Below, in pieces: positions 1 through 8,386 of a stretch of DNA of 64,000 nucleotides. Numbering within the stretch: position 1 is the stretch's first letter; each line of letters begins with the position of its first letter. Both the position numbers and the translations under genes were made by a program. The stretch comes from Methylobacterium sp. J-068. GTDB lineage: Bacteria; Pseudomonadota; Alphaproteobacteria; Rhizobiales; Beijerinckiaceae. Where the stretch lies: NCBI RefSeq assembly GCF_022829445.1, contig NZ_JAKSXY010000061.1, positions 1 to 64,000 on the forward strand. The letters are read 5' to 3'. The notes below the pieces were generated by a model. That model was given only the letters and a program-made list of their open reading frames with translations, was not told the origin of the DNA and ran no database searches.

Positions 1-221
1 GGCCAGCCGGTCAGGTCGGTGCCGTGGAAGCGCACGCGTCCCGCCCGCGGCGCGAGGAGGCCGCTGGCGGCCTTGAGCGTCGAGGTCTTGTCGGCACCGT
101 TGCGGCCGAGCAGGCAGACGATCTCGCCTGCCCGCAACTCCAGGCTGACGCCCTGGAGGATGTGGCTCTTGCCGTAATAGCCGTGGACCGCATCCCGGCA
201 CAGGGCGACGGGGCCGCTCAT
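1..221 (-). CDS. livF: ABC transporter ATP-binding protein LivF (partial, 5' part only)
   Basis: Second ATPase of a branched-chain-amino-acid-type (HAAT) importer; it hydrolyses ATP at the cytoplasmic face of LivH/LivM. Only about 73 N-terminal residues are in the window and the gene continues past the left edge. The start ATG overlaps the livG stop as ATGA, so translation is probably coupled. The N-terminus matches the family well (GYYGKSHILQGVSLELRAGE). Oddity: the Walker A reads GRNGADKTS (residues 39-47). Asp44 stands where the family has Gly (GAGKT), directly before the catalytic Lys45. Whether the protein is active cannot be decided from the sequence. Confidence 0.9.
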   Translation of the reverse strand, partial: MSGPVALCRDAVHGYYGKSHILQGVSLELRAGEIVCLLGRNGADKTSTLKAASGLLAPRAGRVRFHGTDLTGW

Positions 222-1075
222 GCCTCGGGAGCCTTTGCCTCGGGAGCCTTTGCCTCGGGAGCCTTTGCCTCGGGAGCCTTTGCCTCGGGAGCCTTTGCCG
301 TGGGCGCCTGCGTGAGGTCGCCCGTGATCATGTTGCCCAGATAGGCCCGGCGCACCTCGGGGTCGTCGCGCACCTGGGCCGGTGGCCCCTCCACCAGCAC
401 GCGGCCCGCCCGCATCACCGTGACGGTGTCGGAGATGTTCATGACGATGCCCATGTTGTGCTCGATGAACAGCACGGTGTGGTCGCGCCCCAGATCCCGG
501 ATCAGCGCCCGCATCGCCGCGATGTCGTCGATGCCCATGCCGGAGGTCGGCTCGTCGAGGAGGATGACCTTCGGCGCCGCCGCCATCGCCATGCCGACCT
601 CGAGGCGGCGCTGCTGGCCGTGCGAGAGTTCGCCGGCCGCGCGCAAAGCCACGCGGGCGAGGTCGAGGCGCTCCAGCATCGCTTCGGCCATGGCCAGAGC
701 CGGCCGGTTCGCCTCGGCCCGGCGCCAGGGCGCCAGCGCCTGCCAGGGCGTCTTGCCCTGGGCCGCCAGCCGGAGGTTCTCGCGCACGCTCAGGGTCGGG
801 AACAGGCTGGTGACCTGGAACGAGCGGGCGAGGCCGAGGCGCACGCGCTCGTGGTCGGCGGTGCGGGTGATGTCCTGGCCCCCGAGGCTGATGCGCCCGG
901 CGGAGGGCGCGATGCGGCCGGTGAGGGCGTGGAACAGGGTGGTCTTGCCGGCGCCGTTCGGGCCGATGATCGAGTGGACGCTGTTCTCCCGGATGCGCAA
1001 GGTCACGTCCTGGAGCGCGACGAAGCTGCCGTAGCGCACGCCGAGATTCTCGGTGGCGAGGATCGGCGCGCTCAT
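218..1075 (-). CDS. livG: ABC transporter ATP-binding protein LivG
   Basis: ATPase of a HAAT-family importer, paired with LivF. All expected motifs are intact: Walker A GPNGAGKTT (residues 38-46), signature LSHGQ (about 150-154) and Walker B ILLDEP (171-176), followed by the H-loop region (VLFIEHNMG). LivG normally ends near residue 255. Here a tail follows that contains five consecutive KAPEA units and ends the protein at 285 aa, encoded by a perfect 15-bp tandem repeat. The start overlaps the end of livM by 4 bases and the stop overlaps livF, so livM-livG-livF form one translationally coupled operon. Confidence 0.95.
   Translation of the reverse strand: MSAPILATENLGVRYGSFVALQDVTLRIRENSVHSIIGPNGAGKTTLFHALTGRIAPSAGRISLGGQDITRTADHERVRLGLARSFQVTSLFPTLSVRENLRLAAQGKTPWQALAPWRRAEANRPALAMAEAMLERLDLARVALRAAGELSHGQQRRLEVGMAMAAAPKVILLDEPTSGMGIDDIAAMRALIRDLGRDHTVLFIEHNMGIVMNISDTVTVMRAGRVLVEGPPAQVRDDPEVRRAYLGNMITGDLTQAPTAKAPEAKAPEAKAPEAKAPEAKAPEA
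223..297. repeat. Five perfect 15-bp tandem repeats in the 3' end of livG
   Basis: The unit cctcgggagcctttg occurs five times without a mismatch. Read on the minus strand it encodes the pentapeptide KAPEA. A diverged sixth unit (KAPTA) lies just upstream in the gene. Copy number is likely to vary by slippage, in whole codons and therefore without a frameshift. Confidence 0.97.
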
Positions 1076-2073
1076 CGTCCCGCCTCCGGTGTGGCGACGA
1101 CCGGCCGGTCGGGAGTCGGGTCGTCCGGCGGGGGCGCCCGGGTGACGAGGGCGACGGCGCGCTCGATCAGGCCCCAGAGCCCGCGCTGCAGGAACAGCGT
1201 GATCACGATGAGGAGCAGCCCGAGGAGCAGCAGCCAGCGCGGCCAGATCGCCGAGAGCGCGTCGGCGGCAAGAAGATAGGCGCCGGCCCCGAGGAGCGGG
1301 GCAAAGAGGTTCGCGCTGCCGCCGATGATCGTCATGATCAGCAGGGTCTCACTGGTGTGGTAATCGATGTTCGAGAGCGGCGCGACGCCGATCAGCATGG
1401 CGTGGAGGGCGCCCGCGAAGGCCGTGACCGCGCCGGAGATCGCGAAGGCCGCGACCTTGAAGGCCCGCACGGGATAGCCGATCGCCCCGGCCCGGCTCTC
1501 GTTGTCGCGGATGGCGAGCAGGGTGCGCCCGAAGGTGGAGAGCGCGACCCGCTGGAGGGCGGCGAAGAGCGCGAGGAAGAGCACCGCGACGTAGGCGTAG
1601 TAGGTCCAGGCGTCGCCGAGGGGGGCGCCCCCGAGGCGCGGGCGCGGGATGTCGAGAAGGCCGTTGTCGCCCCCGGTGAGGCCGCTGAAGGTGTAGGCCA
1701 GGAAGTAGAACATCTGCGAGAAGGCGAGCGTCAGCATCACGAAGTAGACGCCCTGGCGCCGGATCGAGACCCAGCCCACCGCCGCCGCCACCAGGGCGCC
1801 GAGCGCGAGCGCGATCAGCAGCATCACGGGGGCGGGCAGGCCGGCGCGGACGAGGCTCAAGCCGGCCACGTAGCTGCCCAGGCCGAAGAAGATGCCCTGG
1901 CCGAAGGAGAGGAGGCCCGTATAGCCGAGCAGCAGGTTGCAGGCGGCGACCGCCAGGCCGTAGATCAGGATCTCGCTGGCGAGCGTGCCGGAGCGCATGG
2001 TCAGGGGCAGGATCAACACGGTCGCGGCGGCGAGGCCGAACTGCACCAGGGGCCGGTCGAGGACGGGAAGCAT
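1072..2073 (-). CDS. livM: Branched-chain amino acid-type ABC transporter permease LivM
   Basis: Membrane permease of the HAAT importer, about 333 aa and highly hydrophobic, with about eight to ten membrane segments. The typical LivM signatures are visible: GYTGLLSFGQGIFFGLGSY near the N-terminus and NESRAGAIGYPVRAFKVAAF in the cytoplasmic coupling-helix region. A TTG lies two codons upstream of the chosen ATG. The ATG is preferred because AGGAGG ends eight bases before it. The short C-terminal tail (PPPDDPTPDRP) is soluble. The gene sits between livH (13-base gap) and livG (4-base overlap). Confidence 0.93.
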   Translation of the reverse strand: MLPVLDRPLVQFGLAAATVLILPLTMRSGTLASEILIYGLAVAACNLLLGYTGLLSFGQGIFFGLGSYVAGLSLVRAGLPAPVMLLIALALGALVAAAVGWVSIRRQGVYFVMLTLAFSQMFYFLAYTFSGLTGGDNGLLDIPRPRLGGAPLGDAWTYYAYVAVLFLALFAALQRVALSTFGRTLLAIRDNESRAGAIGYPVRAFKVAAFAISGAVTAFAGALHAMLIGVAPLSNIDYHTSETLLIMTIIGGSANLFAPLLGAGAYLLAADALSAIWPRWLLLLGLLLIVITLFLQRGLWGLIERAVALVTRAPPPDDPTPDRPVVATPEAGR

Positions 2074-2086
2074 CGCCAAATCCTCC

Positions 2087-2941
2087 TCAAGCCCGGCCGA
2101 ACAGGCCGCGCGGCAGCGCCATGATGATGCCGGCCATGCCGAGATAGATGACGAGGCGGGCCCCCTCGGGCCACAGGGTCGCCATCAGGCTCTGGGCCAC
2201 GCCGACGAGGATGCCGGCGGCGAGGGCGCCCGCGTAACTCCCCATCCCGCCGATCACCACGACCACGAAGGCGATGCCGAGGGCCTCGACCCCCATGAAC
2301 GGCTCGACGCCCCGGATGGGCGCGGCGAGCGCCCCGGCCAGCCCCGCGAGGCCGGCGCCGAGGGCGAAGACGGCGGTGTTGATGCGCAAGGTGTCGTAGC
2401 CGAGCAGCGCCATGTTGGACGGGGATTCCGAGCCCGCCCGCACGATGGCGCCGAGCCGCGTCCGGTCGAGCAGCCACCACAGGCAGGCCGCCAGGATCGC
2501 GGTGAAGCCGATCACGAAGAGCCGGTATTCCGGGTAGACGAAATCACCGAGGATCATCACGCCGCCGAGTTCCTCCGGCGGGGCGACGTTCCCGCCCAGC
2601 GGCCCCCAGACGATGATGACGCCCTCCTGCACCACCAGGGCGAGGCCGACGGTGACGAGGATGTGGAAGGTGTGGGGCAGCTTGTAGACCCGCCGCAGCA
2701 GCAGCCGCTCGGTCAGTCCCGCCACCACCGCCACGACGAGGGCGGCGAGCGGCATCGCCACCCAGAAGCTCAGGCCGCGCTCGACGCCCTCGTAGGCGAG
2801 GTAGGCGCCCAGCAGGTAGAACGCGCCGTGGGCGAAGTTCACGAATTGCAGCAGCCCGAAGATGATGCTCAGGCCCACCGCCAGCAGGAAGTAGAGCATC
2901 CCGAGGCCGAGACCGTTCAGGATCTGGAACAGGTAGGTCAC
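2087..2941 (-). CDS. livH: Branched-chain amino acid-type ABC transporter permease LivH
   Basis: Partner permease of LivM, 284 aa. The start is GTG (MTYLFQILNGLGLGMLYFLL...), which gives the usual LivH N-terminus; the open frame continues upstream but without family resemblance. Family motifs: FGLLQFVNFAHGAFYLLGAY and, near the C-terminus, GIAFVVVVIGGMGSYAGALAAGILVG. The gene follows livK after a gap of about 80 bases that contains a stem-loop, the usual arrangement when the binding protein is made in excess over the permeases. Confidence 0.93.
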   Translation of the reverse strand: MTYLFQILNGLGLGMLYFLLAVGLSIIFGLLQFVNFAHGAFYLLGAYLAYEGVERGLSFWVAMPLAALVVAVVAGLTERLLLRRVYKLPHTFHILVTVGLALVVQEGVIIVWGPLGGNVAPPEELGGVMILGDFVYPEYRLFVIGFTAILAACLWWLLDRTRLGAIVRAGSESPSNMALLGYDTLRINTAVFALGAGLAGLAGALAAPIRGVEPFMGVEALGIAFVVVVIGGMGSYAGALAAGILVGVAQSLMATLWPEGARLVIYLGMAGIIMALPRGLFGRA

Positions 2942-2988
2942 GGGGTCTCCGGCTTGGCCACGAAGCGGACTCGTCGAAAGACGCGGCT

Positions 2989-3011
2989 CTCTCCCCCCGT
3001 ACCGGGGAGAG
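2989..3011 (-). terminator. Stem-loop between livK and livH
   Basis: CTCTCCCC and GGGGAGAG form an 8-bp stem around a short loop in the livK-livH gap. There is no T-run, so it is more likely an mRNA-stabilising or attenuating hairpin than a full terminator. Such hairpins are common after periplasmic-binding-protein genes. Confidence 0.6.
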
Positions 3012-3024
3012 GACGAGAAGCGTC

Positions 3025-4242
3025 TCACGCCATCTTGCAGCCGGCGGCCTCGGGCGAGAGGAACGACTTGCCGGACTGGATCACGTCGGCGAAATCGTCC
3101 TTGTCCTTCATGGCGGATTTCGCCTTGCCCTTGAGCAGGTAGTAATCCTTGATGACCTGATGGTCGGCCGCGCGGATCTCCTCCTCGCCTGTCAGGCCGG
3201 AATAACGCATTCCTTCGAGGGCCTTGATCACGGCGGGGCCGTCCGCGGCGCCGGCCTTGGCGGCGGCGTCGAGGAGCAGCTTGGTGATCTGGTAGGAGCC
3301 GGCGAACGAGTAGTTCGGCGTCATCCTGGCGCTCTCGCGGACCTTGGCCACCAGGGCCTTGTTCAGGGGCGAATCGATGCCGTGCCAATACTGCGCGCCG
3401 AAATAGACGCCCTCGCAGAGATCGGCGCCCAGGGCCTCGAACTGCTCCAGGCCCGAGGCCCAGGCGAGCACGATGGTCATGCGCTTCTTCAGGCCGAAGC
3501 TCACGGCCTGGCGCAGCGCGTCCGAGGATTGCGAGCCGAAGTTGAGGAGCAGCAGCACGTCGGGCTTGGCCGCGATGGCGTTGGTGAGGTAACCGCTGAA
3601 CTCCTTCTCGGCCAGCGAGTGGTAGCTGTTGCCGACATGCTCGATGCCCTTCTCCTGGAACACCGCCTTGGCGGCGCTGAGCAGGCCCTCGCCGAACACG
3701 TATTGCGGGGTGATCGTGTACCAGCGCTTGGCCTGGGGCATCTGCGCGATCAGCGGCCGCACGGTCTGGGCGATGGCGCCGAAGGTCGGCACGGTCCAGC
3801 GGAAGGTGCCGCGGTTGCAGTCGGAGCCGGTGATCTCGTCGGCGCCCGCCGTGGTGATGAAGACGCCGTCGCCCTTCGTCACCTCCTTGCCCATCACCAG
3901 GGCCTCGGAGGAGAGGATGCCGCCGGCGAACAGCCGCGTGCCCGTCCCCATCGCTTCCTGCACCTTGCGCGCGGCCGGGGCCGGCTTGCCCTCGGTGTCG
4001 ATGTCGGCGGCCGTGACGGCGCGGCCGAGCACCGAACCGGCCTCCTTGGCCGCGAAGGCCGCGCCGAGCGAGGCGAACTTGCCGTTGGCGGCGAAGGCCC
4101 CGGAGATCGGCAGCGGCGCGCCGATGACGAGGGCGCCATCGGCCGCGCGGGCGCCCCGCAGCAGCCCGGGAAGCGTGACGCCCGACGCCGCCGCGATGCC
4201 CGCCGTCAGCGAGACCTTGAGAAACTCACGACGATCCCGCAT
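3025..4242 (-). CDS. livK: ABC transporter substrate-binding protein (LivK-type)
   Basis: Periplasmic receptor of the HAAT importer, about 405 aa, type I periplasmic-binding-protein fold. The N-terminus MRDRREFLKVSLTAGIAAASG looks like a Tat-type signal (RREFLK followed by a hydrophobic stretch and ARA-AD cleavage site). The mature part starts with LVIGAPLPISGAFAANGK, typical of the family. The ATG at 4242 was chosen over an upstream TTG because GGGGAG lies seven bases before it. The substrate is not readable from sequence. The neighbouring transaminase and semialdehyde dehydrogenase suggest an amino acid or amine (inference). Confidence 0.92.
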   Translation of the reverse strand: MRDRREFLKVSLTAGIAAASGVTLPGLLRGARAADGALVIGAPLPISGAFAANGKFASLGAAFAAKEAGSVLGRAVTAADIDTEGKPAPAARKVQEAMGTGTRLFAGGILSSEALVMGKEVTKGDGVFITTAGADEITGSDCNRGTFRWTVPTFGAIAQTVRPLIAQMPQAKRWYTITPQYVFGEGLLSAAKAVFQEKGIEHVGNSYHSLAEKEFSGYLTNAIAAKPDVLLLLNFGSQSSDALRQAVSFGLKKRMTIVLAWASGLEQFEALGADLCEGVYFGAQYWHGIDSPLNKALVAKVRESARMTPNYSFAGSYQITKLLLDAAAKAGAADGPAVIKALEGMRYSGLTGEEEIRAADHQVIKDYYLLKGKAKSAMKDKDDFADVIQSGKSFLSPEAAGCKMA

Positions 4243-4293
4243 GCCACCGCTCCCCGTCACCAATCCAGGCGAACCATCCGATCTATACGCATA

Positions 4294-4356
4294 GAATTCC
4301 GCTTGGATTGATCCGTCAAGCCGGCCCGCTCATGTTGCACTGCACTTAAGCGGAAT
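4294..4356. promoter_or_regulatory. Inverted repeat in the livK promoter region, candidate operator
   Basis: ATTCCGCTT (within GAATTCCGCTT, 4294-4304) is mirrored by AAGCGGAAT (4348-4356). The same GAATTCCGC core recurs at 5036-5044 in front of the XRE-cupin gene. The region is otherwise non-coding (4243-4462). Promoter elements were not assigned. Confidence 0.4.
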
Positions 4357-4462
4357 ACGGATCGACGCCGGACTTTCGGGCAGATGCTGCCCGGATCGGC
4401 GGCAATCCTCGATCCTGTCCCGAGAAGACCCGGATCCGTTCGCGGCATTCGACGTGGTCCGC

Positions 4463-5011
4463 TCAGAACGTGGGCGGGGTGCAGGCGCTCACCACCTCGC
4501 AGGCGACCGGACCGACGCAGCGGAAGCGGTGCGGGCGGCGGCTCTCGAAGGAATAGGCGTCCCCCGGCCCCAGGATGCGGCGCTCGGCATCCACCGTCAC
4601 CTCCAGCCGCCCGCACAGGATGATGCCGCCCTCCTCGCCCTCGTGGACCAGGGGCACGCGGCCCGTATCGGCGCCGGGCTCGTAGCGCTCCTTGAGGAGT
4701 TGCAGGCCGCGCCCGAACAGGTTGTCGCCGACCTGCCGGTAGGAGATCGGCCCCTTGCCGATCTCGGTGAGTTCGTCGGCGCGGTAGAACGCCTTGCGCG
4801 GGCGCTCCGGCTCCACGGCGAAGAACTCTGACAGGCCGATGGGAATGCCGTCGAGGATGCGCTTCAGGGCCCCGACGGAGGGGTTCACCCCGTTCGATTC
4901 GATGAGCGAGATCGTCGAATTCGGCACGCCGGTGCGCTTGGCGAGTTCGCGCTGGGAGAAGCCGTGCTGGGTGCGCACGTACCGGAGACGCGCGCCGAGA
5001 TCGATGCTCAT
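4463..5011 (-). CDS. XRE-family transcriptional regulator with C-terminal cupin (PuuR-like)
   Basis: A 182-residue DNA-binding regulator. Residues 6-62 form a helix-turn-helix of the Cro/CI type (GARLRYVRTQHGFSQRELAKRTGVPNSTISLIE). Residues from about 108 to the end form a cupin sensor domain (HEGEEGGIILCGRLEVTV...GPGDAYSFESRRPHRF). This architecture is that of PuuR-type repressors of polyamine and amino acid catabolism. The gene is transcribed away from the transaminase gene and toward livK. That placement makes it the probable local regulator of both (inference). The ligand is unknown. Confidence 0.88.
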   Translation of the reverse strand: MSIDLGARLRYVRTQHGFSQRELAKRTGVPNSTISLIESNGVNPSVGALKRILDGIPIGLSEFFAVEPERPRKAFYRADELTEIGKGPISYRQVGDNLFGRGLQLLKERYEPGADTGRVPLVHEGEEGGIILCGRLEVTVDAERRILGPGDAYSFESRRPHRFRCVGPVACEVVSACTPPTF

Positions 5012-5218
5012 CGAAACCGTACCGATGTCACGAAGGAATTCCGCGGGGTGTTAGGGATGTTCAGGATTCACCGACATTGACCCCGTCGGCCCCATCTTTT
5101 CAAGCACATCGCGCGGAGAAGAAAAGGACTTGTTCGCGTCGCGCAATCGGCGCCTCCTCCCGATCCATCGATGTCCCCCCATCGACGCCCCCAGCGACAT
5201 CCCACGGGTGAGAGTGCC
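5012..5218. promoter_or_regulatory. Divergent promoter region between regulator and transaminase
   Basis: This 207-bp gap must hold the promoters of both divergent genes. It contains the palindrome GGAATTCC (5035-5042), extended to GAATTCCGC, matching the core found upstream of livK. I could not assign a convincing -35/-10 pair. Confidence 0.4.
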
Positions 5219-6556
5219 ATGGACCACCACGCCGCCGCGAACGCCCCCGGGCTCGACGCCTACTGGATGCCCTTCACGGCGAACCGGCAGTTCAAGGCGG
5301 CCCCGCGCCTGCTCGCCTCGGCCAAGGGGATGCACTACACGGCGACCGACGGGCGCAGCGTCCTCGACGGCACCGCCGGCCTCTGGTGCGTGAATGCGGG
5401 CCACGGGCGCCAGGGCATCGCCTCCGCGGTGGAGCGCCAGCTCACCACCCTCGATTTCGCGCCCTCGTTCCAGATGGGCCACCCGGCGGCCTTCGACTTC
5501 GCCGAGCGGCTGGCCGCCATCGCGCCGGGCGGCCCTGAGGCCGGGCTCGACCGGGTGTTCTTCACCGGCTCCGGCTCGGAATCCGTCGACACCGCCCTGA
5601 AGATCGCGCTCGCCTACCAGCGCGCCATCGGCCAGGGCACGCGCACCAAGCTGATCGGGCGCGAGCGCGGCTATCACGGCGTCGGCTTCGGCGGCATCTC
5701 GGTGGGCGGCCTCGTCAACAACCGCCGCGTCTTCCCGCTGCTGCCCGGCGTCGACCACCTGCGCCACACCCACGACCCGGAGCGCAACGCCTTCTCGAAG
5801 GGCCTGCCCGAGCACGGGGCGGAGCTCGCCGACGACCTCGAACGCCTCGTCGCCCTGCACGGGGCCGAGACCATCGCGGCAGCAATCGTCGAGCCGGTGG
5901 CGGGCTCCACGGGCGTGCTGCTGCCGCCGAAGGGCTACCTGGAGCGCCTGCGCGCGATCTGCGACCGCCACGGCATCCTGCTGATCTTCGACGAGGTCAT
6001 CACCGGGTTCGGGCGTCTCGGCACCCCCTTCGCCACCGATTATTTCGGCGTGGTGCCCGACCTCGTCACCACCGCCAAGGGCCTCACCAACGGCACCCTG
6101 CCGATGGGCGCGGTGTTCTGCGCCCGGCGCATCCACGACGCGCTGATGCACGGCCCCGAGGCGGTGATCGAGCTGTTCCACGGCTACACCTATTCGGGGC
6201 ACCCGGTGGCCTGCGCCGCCGGCCTCGCCACCCTCGACATCTACGCGCAGGAGGGCCTGCTCACGCGCGGCGCGGATCTGGCCGAGGACTGGGCCGGCGC
6301 CATGCACGACCTGCGCGGGGCAGGCCACGTCATCGATATCCGCACCATCGGGCTCGTGGCCGGCATCGAACTGGCGCCCCGGCCCGGCGCGCCGGGGGCG
6401 CGCGCCTACGACGTGTTCGTCGATTGCTTCGAGCGCGGCCTGCTCGTGCGCGTCACCGGCGACATCGTCGCCCTGTCGCCGCCGCTGATCGTGGAGCGCG
6501 ACCAGATCGACACCATGGCATCGATCCTCGGCGACGCCATCGCCCGCGCCGCCTGA
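5219..6556 (+). CDS. Omega-amino acid:pyruvate aminotransferase (class III, PLP)
   Basis: Transfers the terminal amino group of an omega-amino acid such as beta-alanine to pyruvate, giving a semialdehyde and alanine. At 445 aa it has the length of the beta-alanine:pyruvate group. Visible motifs: DAYWMPFTANRQFKAAPR at the N-terminus, GSGSESVDTALKIAL (PLP phosphate site), FDEVITGFGRLG and the PLP lysine in TTAKGLTNG (Lys287). The ATG at 5219 is preferred to the upstream in-frame ATG because homologues begin shortly before the DAYWMPF block. mmsA follows after 33 bases and would oxidise the semialdehyde product. Exact substrate unknown. Confidence 0.9.
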   Translation: MDHHAAANAPGLDAYWMPFTANRQFKAAPRLLASAKGMHYTATDGRSVLDGTAGLWCVNAGHGRQGIASAVERQLTTLDFAPSFQMGHPAAFDFAERLAAIAPGGPEAGLDRVFFTGSGSESVDTALKIALAYQRAIGQGTRTKLIGRERGYHGVGFGGISVGGLVNNRRVFPLLPGVDHLRHTHDPERNAFSKGLPEHGAELADDLERLVALHGAETIAAAIVEPVAGSTGVLLPPKGYLERLRAICDRHGILLIFDEVITGFGRLGTPFATDYFGVVPDLVTTAKGLTNGTLPMGAVFCARRIHDALMHGPEAVIELFHGYTYSGHPVACAAGLATLDIYAQEGLLTRGADLAEDWAGAMHDLRGAGHVIDIRTIGLVAGIELAPRPGAPGARAYDVFVDCFERGLLVRVTGDIVALSPPLIVERDQIDTMASILGDAIARAA

Positions 6557-6589
6557 ATCCTCCGCTCGTTCCCGTCTCCAGGATTATCG

Positions 6590-8089
6590 ATGCCCACCGC
6601 GATCTCCCACTTCATCGGCGGCCAGCTCGCCGCCGGCACTGCCACGCGCCACGCCCCGGTCTTCAACCCCGCCACCGGCGAGGAGACCGGAAGGGTCGCG
6701 CTCGCCAACGCGGCGGACGTGAACGCGGCGGTGGCCGCCGCCAAGGCGGTGGCCCGCGACTGGGCGCTGACCACGCCCTTGCGGCGCGCCCGCATCCTCA
6801 ACGCCTTCCTGCGCATCGCCGAGGAGCGCACCGACGAACTCGCCGCCCTCATCACCGCCGAGCACGGCAAGGTGCTCTCCGACGCCAGGGGCGAGATCCA
6901 GCGCGGGCTCGAGGTGGTGGAATTCGCCACCGGCATCCCGCAACTCCTCAAGGGCGAGGTGACGGAGAATGTCGGCACCCGCGTCGACAGCCATTCCCTG
7001 CGCCAGCCGCTCGGCGTGGTCGCCGGCATCACGCCGTTCAACTTCCCCGTCATGGTGCCGATGTGGATGTTCCCGGTGGCGCTGGCCTGCGGCAACTGCT
7101 TCGTGCTGAAGCCCTCCGAGCGCGACCCCTCCGCCTCCCTGCTGGTGGCCGCCTGGCTCAAGGAGGCCGGCCTGCCCGACGGCGTGTTCACCGTGGTCCA
7201 GGGGGACAAGGAGGCGGTGGACGCGCTGCTGCACCACCCCGACATCGCCGCCGTCAGCTTCGTCGGCTCGACCCCGATCGCGCGCACCATCTACGCCACC
7301 GCCACCGCCAACGGGAAACGCGCCCAGTGCCTCGGCGGGGCCAAGAACCACATGATCGTCATGCCGGACGCCGACCTCGACCAGGCGGTGGATGCCCTGA
7401 TGGGCGCGGCCTACGGCTCGGCCGGGGAGCGCTGCATGGCGATCTCGGTGGCCGTCCCCGTGGGCGAAAAGACCGCCGACGCCCTGGTGGCCAAGCTGAT
7501 CCCGAAGGTGCGCGCCCTGAAGGTCGGCCCCGGCACCGACCCGGAGGCCGAGATGGGCCCCCTCGTGACGCGGGCCCACCGCGACAAGGTCAGCGGCTAC
7601 ATCGACGCGGGCGTGGCGCAGGGCGCGGACCTCCTCGTCGACGGGCGCGGCCTGAGCCTGCAGGGCTACGAGGACGGCTTCTTCCTCGGCGGCTCGCTGT
7701 TCGACCGGGTCACCCCGGAGATGTCGATCTACCGGGAGGAGATCTTCGGACCCGTCCTGGCGATCACGCGCGCGCCGGACTACGCCACGGCGGCCAAGCT
7801 CATCAACGACCACGAGTTCGGCAACGGCACCGCGATCTTCACCCGCGACGGCGACGCGGCGCGCGAGTTCGCGCACGCGATCGAGGTCGGCATGGTGGGC
7901 ATCAACGTGCCGATCCCGGTGCCGATGGCGTTCCACTCCTTCGGCGGCTGGAAGGCCTCGCTGTTCGGAGACCACCACATGCACGGCCCCGAGGGGGTCC
8001 GCTTCTACACACGCCTCAAGACCATCACGACCCGCTGGCCCACCGGCATCCGCGCCGGCGCCGACTTCGTCATGCCGACCATGGAGTAG
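6590..8089 (+). CDS. mmsA: Methylmalonate-semialdehyde dehydrogenase (CoA-acylating)
   Basis: NAD- and CoA-dependent oxidation of methylmalonate or malonate semialdehyde to propionyl-CoA or acetyl-CoA with loss of CO2. At 499 aa it has the family length. The aldehyde-dehydrogenase features are clear: [19 protein letters not shown], the cofactor site [13 protein letters not shown], and the nucleophile Cys282 in [11 protein letters not shown]. That last block and the C-terminal [11 protein letters not shown] segment are typical of MMSDH rather than other ALDHs. It is co-directional with the transaminase, 33 bases apart, so an operon is likely. Together they would convert beta-alanine or 3-aminoisobutyrate to CoA esters. 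Confidence 0.93.
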   Translation: MPTAISHFIGGQLAAGTATRHAPVFNPATGEETGRVALANAADVNAAVAAAKAVARDWALTTPLRRARILNAFLRIAEERTDELAALITAEHGKVLSDARGEIQRGLEVVEFATGIPQLLKGEVTENVGTRVDSHSLRQPLGVVAGITPFNFPVMVPMWMFPVALACGNCFVLKPSERDPSASLLVAAWLKEAGLPDGVFTVVQGDKEAVDALLHHPDIAAVSFVGSTPIARTIYATATANGKRAQCLGGAKNHMIVMPDADLDQAVDALMGAAYGSAGERCMAISVAVPVGEKTADALVAKLIPKVRALKVGPGTDPEAEMGPLVTRAHRDKVSGYIDAGVAQGADLLVDGRGLSLQGYEDGFFLGGSLFDRVTPEMSIYREEIFGPVLAITRAPDYATAAKLINDHEFGNGTAIFTRDGDAAREFAHAIEVGMVGINVPIPVPMAFHSFGGWKASLFGDHHMHGPEGVRFYTRLKTITTRWPTGIRAGADFVMPTME

Positions 8090-8129
8090 GGGCGGCCCGG
8101 CATCGGCCGGAGCGTCGGCGCCGTCGCTT

Positions 8130-8147
8130 CCGCCGGGATTCCGGCGG
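8130..8147 (+). terminator. Hairpin downstream of mmsA
   Basis: CCGCCGG - GATT - CCGGCGG forms a 7-bp GC-only stem about 40 bases after the mmsA stop. There is no clear T-run, so the role as terminator is only probable. Confidence 0.5.
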
Positions 8148-8270
8148 GAGCGGGGCGCGCCCGTTCAGGCGGGCCAGCGGCCTCCTTCGAGGCCCGGCGC
8201 GAGAGCGCGGAACAGGACGGGCGGTGGCGAGGCGATCCGACGCCCGCTCTTGTCTTCCCACGTTTCCTCT

Positions 8271-8311
8271 CGGACATTCGGCGTGTTCGCCGACGCGACG
8301 CCCGATGTCCG
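8271..8311. promoter_or_regulatory. Inverted repeat upstream of the PhnB-like gene
   Basis: CGGACAT (8271-8277) and ATGTCCG (8305-8311) flank a shorter hairpin (TCGGCG-TGT-TCGCCGA). They lie about 75 bases before the PhnB-like start. This could be an operator or an RNA hairpin. I see nothing else in the gap 8148-8386. Confidence 0.3.
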
Positions 8312-8386
8312 GACGGACGTCACGGTGCGGGATCGACGCGGGCGGGCACACGCTTCGGTCGTCGGCAGCGCGAGGGGAGAGCCGCC

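Noticed and set aside
223..297. Tandem repeat as a possible CRISPR
   Set aside because: Units are contiguous with no spacers and lie in frame inside livG.
2073..2079. TTG at 2079 as livM start
   Set aside because: The ATG two codons later has AGGAGG at the ideal distance.
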